Of a stretch of DNA of 7,843 nucleotides, positions 6,139-7,843 are shown in pieces. The notes beneath the pieces are model-generated. The model searched no databases. It was not told where the DNA came from and saw only the letters and a program-made list of their open reading frames with translations. The DNA comes from Chloroflexota bacterium (GTDB lineage: Bacteria; Chloroflexota; Dehalococcoidia; UBA2979): assembly GCA_009843585.1 (NCBI GenBank), contig VYDC01000252.1, positions 1 to 7,843 of the forward strand, read 5' to 3'. Both the position numbers and the translations under genes were made by a program. The number at the start of each line of letters is the position of its first letter. Positions within the stretch are counted from its first letter, which is position 1.

Positions 6139-7779
6139 ATGGCGGCGATGACATCGGCGAGCGGCGGGCCCGCCCTGGACACCCGCAGCGTCGTGGTGCC
6201 GACGCTGCGCCTCCCGACCTGCTACGACCCCGACCAGTTCACCCGCGTCGCGCCCTGGCGCTCGATGGTGAACTGGGACATCCACGTGCAGCTCTATGAT
6301 CAGCTGCTCCGCTACCCGATCGTGGAGGCGGGCGGGCGCCCTGAGCAGGACGTCACCCGCTTCGAGCCGATGCTCGCGGAGGGCTTCGAGGTCTCCGCGG
6401 ACGGCCGGCGCTACCGCGTGGCGCTGCGCCGGGGCGTCGTCTCCGAGCACGGTCACGAGCTCACCGCCGACGACGTGGTGTGGAGCTGGGCAGCGCTCGG
6501 GGAGCCCGCGGGCGCGCCGCGCCCGCCCGAGGTGAACTGGCTCACGACCGGGGTCCACGGCGAGGTCGGCCGGTGGGTCGCCTTCATGGGCTCGGCCTAC
6601 GAGGCCATCCCCGGATCGGGCGCCGCGGAGGTGCGCGCGCTCGACAGCCACACCGTGGAGTTCGCGCTCCCCGAGCCCAACGCCGCCTTCCCGCACATCC
6701 TGACCATGACCGTTCCGCCGATCTACGACTCGAGCGAGGCGCGCCGCCACGCGACGCCGGGGGACCCGCACGCCCGCGACTGGCTCGCCGGGAACCCCGG
6801 CGGCTTCGGGCGCTATGCGGTCGAGAGCCGCTCCGACGAGGAGCTCGTCCTCCGCGCGCGCACCGACCACTACGCGGGGGTGCCGGCGATCGAGCGCGTC
6901 GTCTACCGCGTGCTGCCCGAGGGGCGCGACCGCGTCGACGCGCTGATGGCCGGCGAGATCGACGTCGTCTTCCAGCCCTCGCCGGCAGAGGCGGAACGCG
7001 TCGCCGGGCATCCGGGACTGGGCCTCTTCCAGGCACGCGGCAACTCGCAGCTCTCGCTGCAGATGGACGCGCGCGTCGCCCCGTTCGACGACGTGCACGT
7101 GAGACGCGCGATCGCCGCGGCCGTCCCCTACCGGGAGATCGTGGAGGAAGTGCTCAGGGGGTATGGACGGCCCTGGCGCGGCGTCGTCCCCGAGACGAGC
7201 CTGGGACATCTCGAGCTGTGGTCGGGTGAGCAGGATCTCGAGGGTGCGCGTGAAGAGCTCCGGGCATCGGGTCGCGATCGGGTGAGCGCTACGCTCCACC
7301 ACGGTGCCGGCGACGCGGTGCACGGCGAGGTCGCGCGTCGCGTCGCGCGGGAGGCGAGCAGGGTCGGGATCGACCTCGAGGTCCGCTCGATGCCGGGGGG
7401 TGAGCTCAGCGACCTCCAGAAGGAGTACCGCATGCCGTTCGCCGTCGCGGGCGGCGGTCACCGCTGCAACGAGATGGGCTACGCCGTCCCACACGACTTC
7501 GGCGACCGCTACTTCGGCATCACGAACTGGATCGACTACCAGAACCCGCGGGTGAACGACCTCCTACTCGAGATACGGCGGACCGCCGATCCCGAGCGAC
7601 GCCGTGAGCTCATCCATGAGACGCAGCGGATCGTCGCGGGGGATCAGCCCTGGGCGTTCATCGCTCAGCCCGACTTCCTCGTCGCGCACCGCGCCGGCCT
7701 CGAGGGCTTCGCGTGGCGCTCCCGATCCGGCAACCGGCTCGCCTACTACGACCTCCGCTGGGAGGCGGCGCCGGCGTAG
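6139..7779 (+). CDS. ABC transporter solute-binding protein, family 5 (peptide/nickel/opine type), no visible signal peptide
   Basis: A 546-residue protein of the DppA/OppA-type SBP_bac_5 family, normal in length for a mature protein. Family features are TLRLPTCYDPDQF near the start (residues 22-34), the lobe I signature from MLAEGFEVSADGRRY to TADDVVWSW (78-117), NPGGFGRYAVES, the VHVRRAIAAAVPYREIV hinge-region helix (319-335) and a C-terminal segment ending in LAYYDLRW. Members bind peptides, opines, nickel complexes, sugars or other organic solutes outside the cell and hand them to a permease. Only about 17 residues precede the first strand, and they contain no Lys/Arg-plus-hydrophobic segment and no lipobox; the Cys at 28 follows LPT and lies in the mature fold. 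Either export uses another route, the start is affected by a sequence error, or the protein works inside the cell. It lies 20 bases after the CoA-transferase gene; no permease or ATPase gene is in the window. The ligand cannot be inferred. Confidence 0.9.
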   Translation: MAAMTSASGGPALDTRSVVVPTLRLPTCYDPDQFTRVAPWRSMVNWDIHVQLYDQLLRYPIVEAGGRPEQDVTRFEPMLAEGFEVSADGRRYRVALRRGVVSEHGHELTADDVVWSWAALGEPAGAPRPPEVNWLTTGVHGEVGRWVAFMGSAYEAIPGSGAAEVRALDSHTVEFALPEPNAAFPHILTMTVPPIYDSSEARRHATPGDPHARDWLAGNPGGFGRYAVESRSDEELVLRARTDHYAGVPAIERVVYRVLPEGRDRVDALMAGEIDVVFQPSPAEAERVAGHPGLGLFQARGNSQLSLQMDARVAPFDDVHVRRAIAAAVPYREIVEEVLRGYGRPWRGVVPETSLGHLELWSGEQDLEGAREELRASGRDRVSATLHHGAGDAVHGEVARRVAREASRVGIDLEVRSMPGGELSDLQKEYRMPFAVAGGGHRCNEMGYAVPHDFGDRYFGITNWIDYQNPRVNDLLLEIRRTADPERRRELIHETQRIVAGDQPWAFIAQPDFLVAHRAGLEGFAWRSRSGNRLAYYDLRWEAAPA

Positions 7780-7843
7780 GGGCGAGCGCTAGACCATATG
7801 GAGTGACCGGCTCCGGCTTCGCAAACTCGCGGGTTACAGGCGC

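Noticed and set aside
6112..7494. 460-codon open frame on the minus strand opposite the solute-binding protein gene
   Set aside because: Same reasoning: no family motif, and the + strand frame matches family 5 binding proteins to its natural stop.
7780..7843. Possible terminator, tRNA or start of another gene in the 3' tail
   Set aside because: It contains a CCATATGG palindrome and is less GC-rich than the genes. There is no stem followed by a T-run and no tRNA fold, the ATG at 7798 meets a stop after one more codon, and a GTG at 7803 has no properly spaced ribosome binding site and too little sequence to judge.

Overview
The window is a very GC-rich stretch of bacterial chromosome. All five or six genes lie on the + strand and are packed almost end to end. 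Codon third positions are overwhelmingly G or C, GTG starts are common, and the first (partial) gene resembles the C-terminal FMN domain of FbiB, the coenzyme F420 polyglutamylation enzyme. Together these suggest an actinobacterium that makes F420. A deep-branching, environmental actinobacterium such as a member of Thermoleophilia is my guess, but the window has no marker that settles it.

Layout. Bases 2-475 hold the 3' part of an FbiB-like nitroreductase-fold gene. Two bases later (478-933) comes a small RpiB/LacAB-type sugar-phosphate isomerase homologue. A 99-base gap (934-1032) follows, with one inverted repeat and only a weak promoter-like hexamer. A second tight cluster then starts: a [2Fe-2S] small subunit (1033-1515) and a molybdopterin large subunit (1512-3623, overlapping by 4 bases) of a xanthine-dehydrogenase-family hydroxylase; a tandem two-domain class III (CaiB/BaiF) CoA-transferase (3626-6118, 2 bases after the previous stop); and a family 5 ABC-type solute-binding protein (6139-7779, 20 bases after). 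The last 64 bases show no recognisable gene.

How the genes may work together. The second cluster looks like one transcription unit for use of an organic compound. A solute-binding protein would recognise it, a two-subunit molybdenum hydroxylase of the isoquinoline-oxidoreductase (IorAB) layout would hydroxylate a ring or oxidise an aldehyde, and a CoA-transferase would activate the resulting acid, or another acid, as a CoA thioester. The substrate cannot be read from the sequence.

Most notable points: (1) the IorB-like rearranged domain order of the large subunit, with no FAD subunit nearby; (2) an 830-residue CoA-transferase whose first half appears to have lost the catalytic Asp (Thr166) while the second keeps it (Asp589), as in the DMSP lyase DddD; (3) a solute-binding protein with no visible signal peptide or lipobox; (4) an isomerase homologue that keeps the catalytic Cys but has Trp where the usual His sits. 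No mobile elements, CRISPR arrays, tRNA or rRNA genes were seen.
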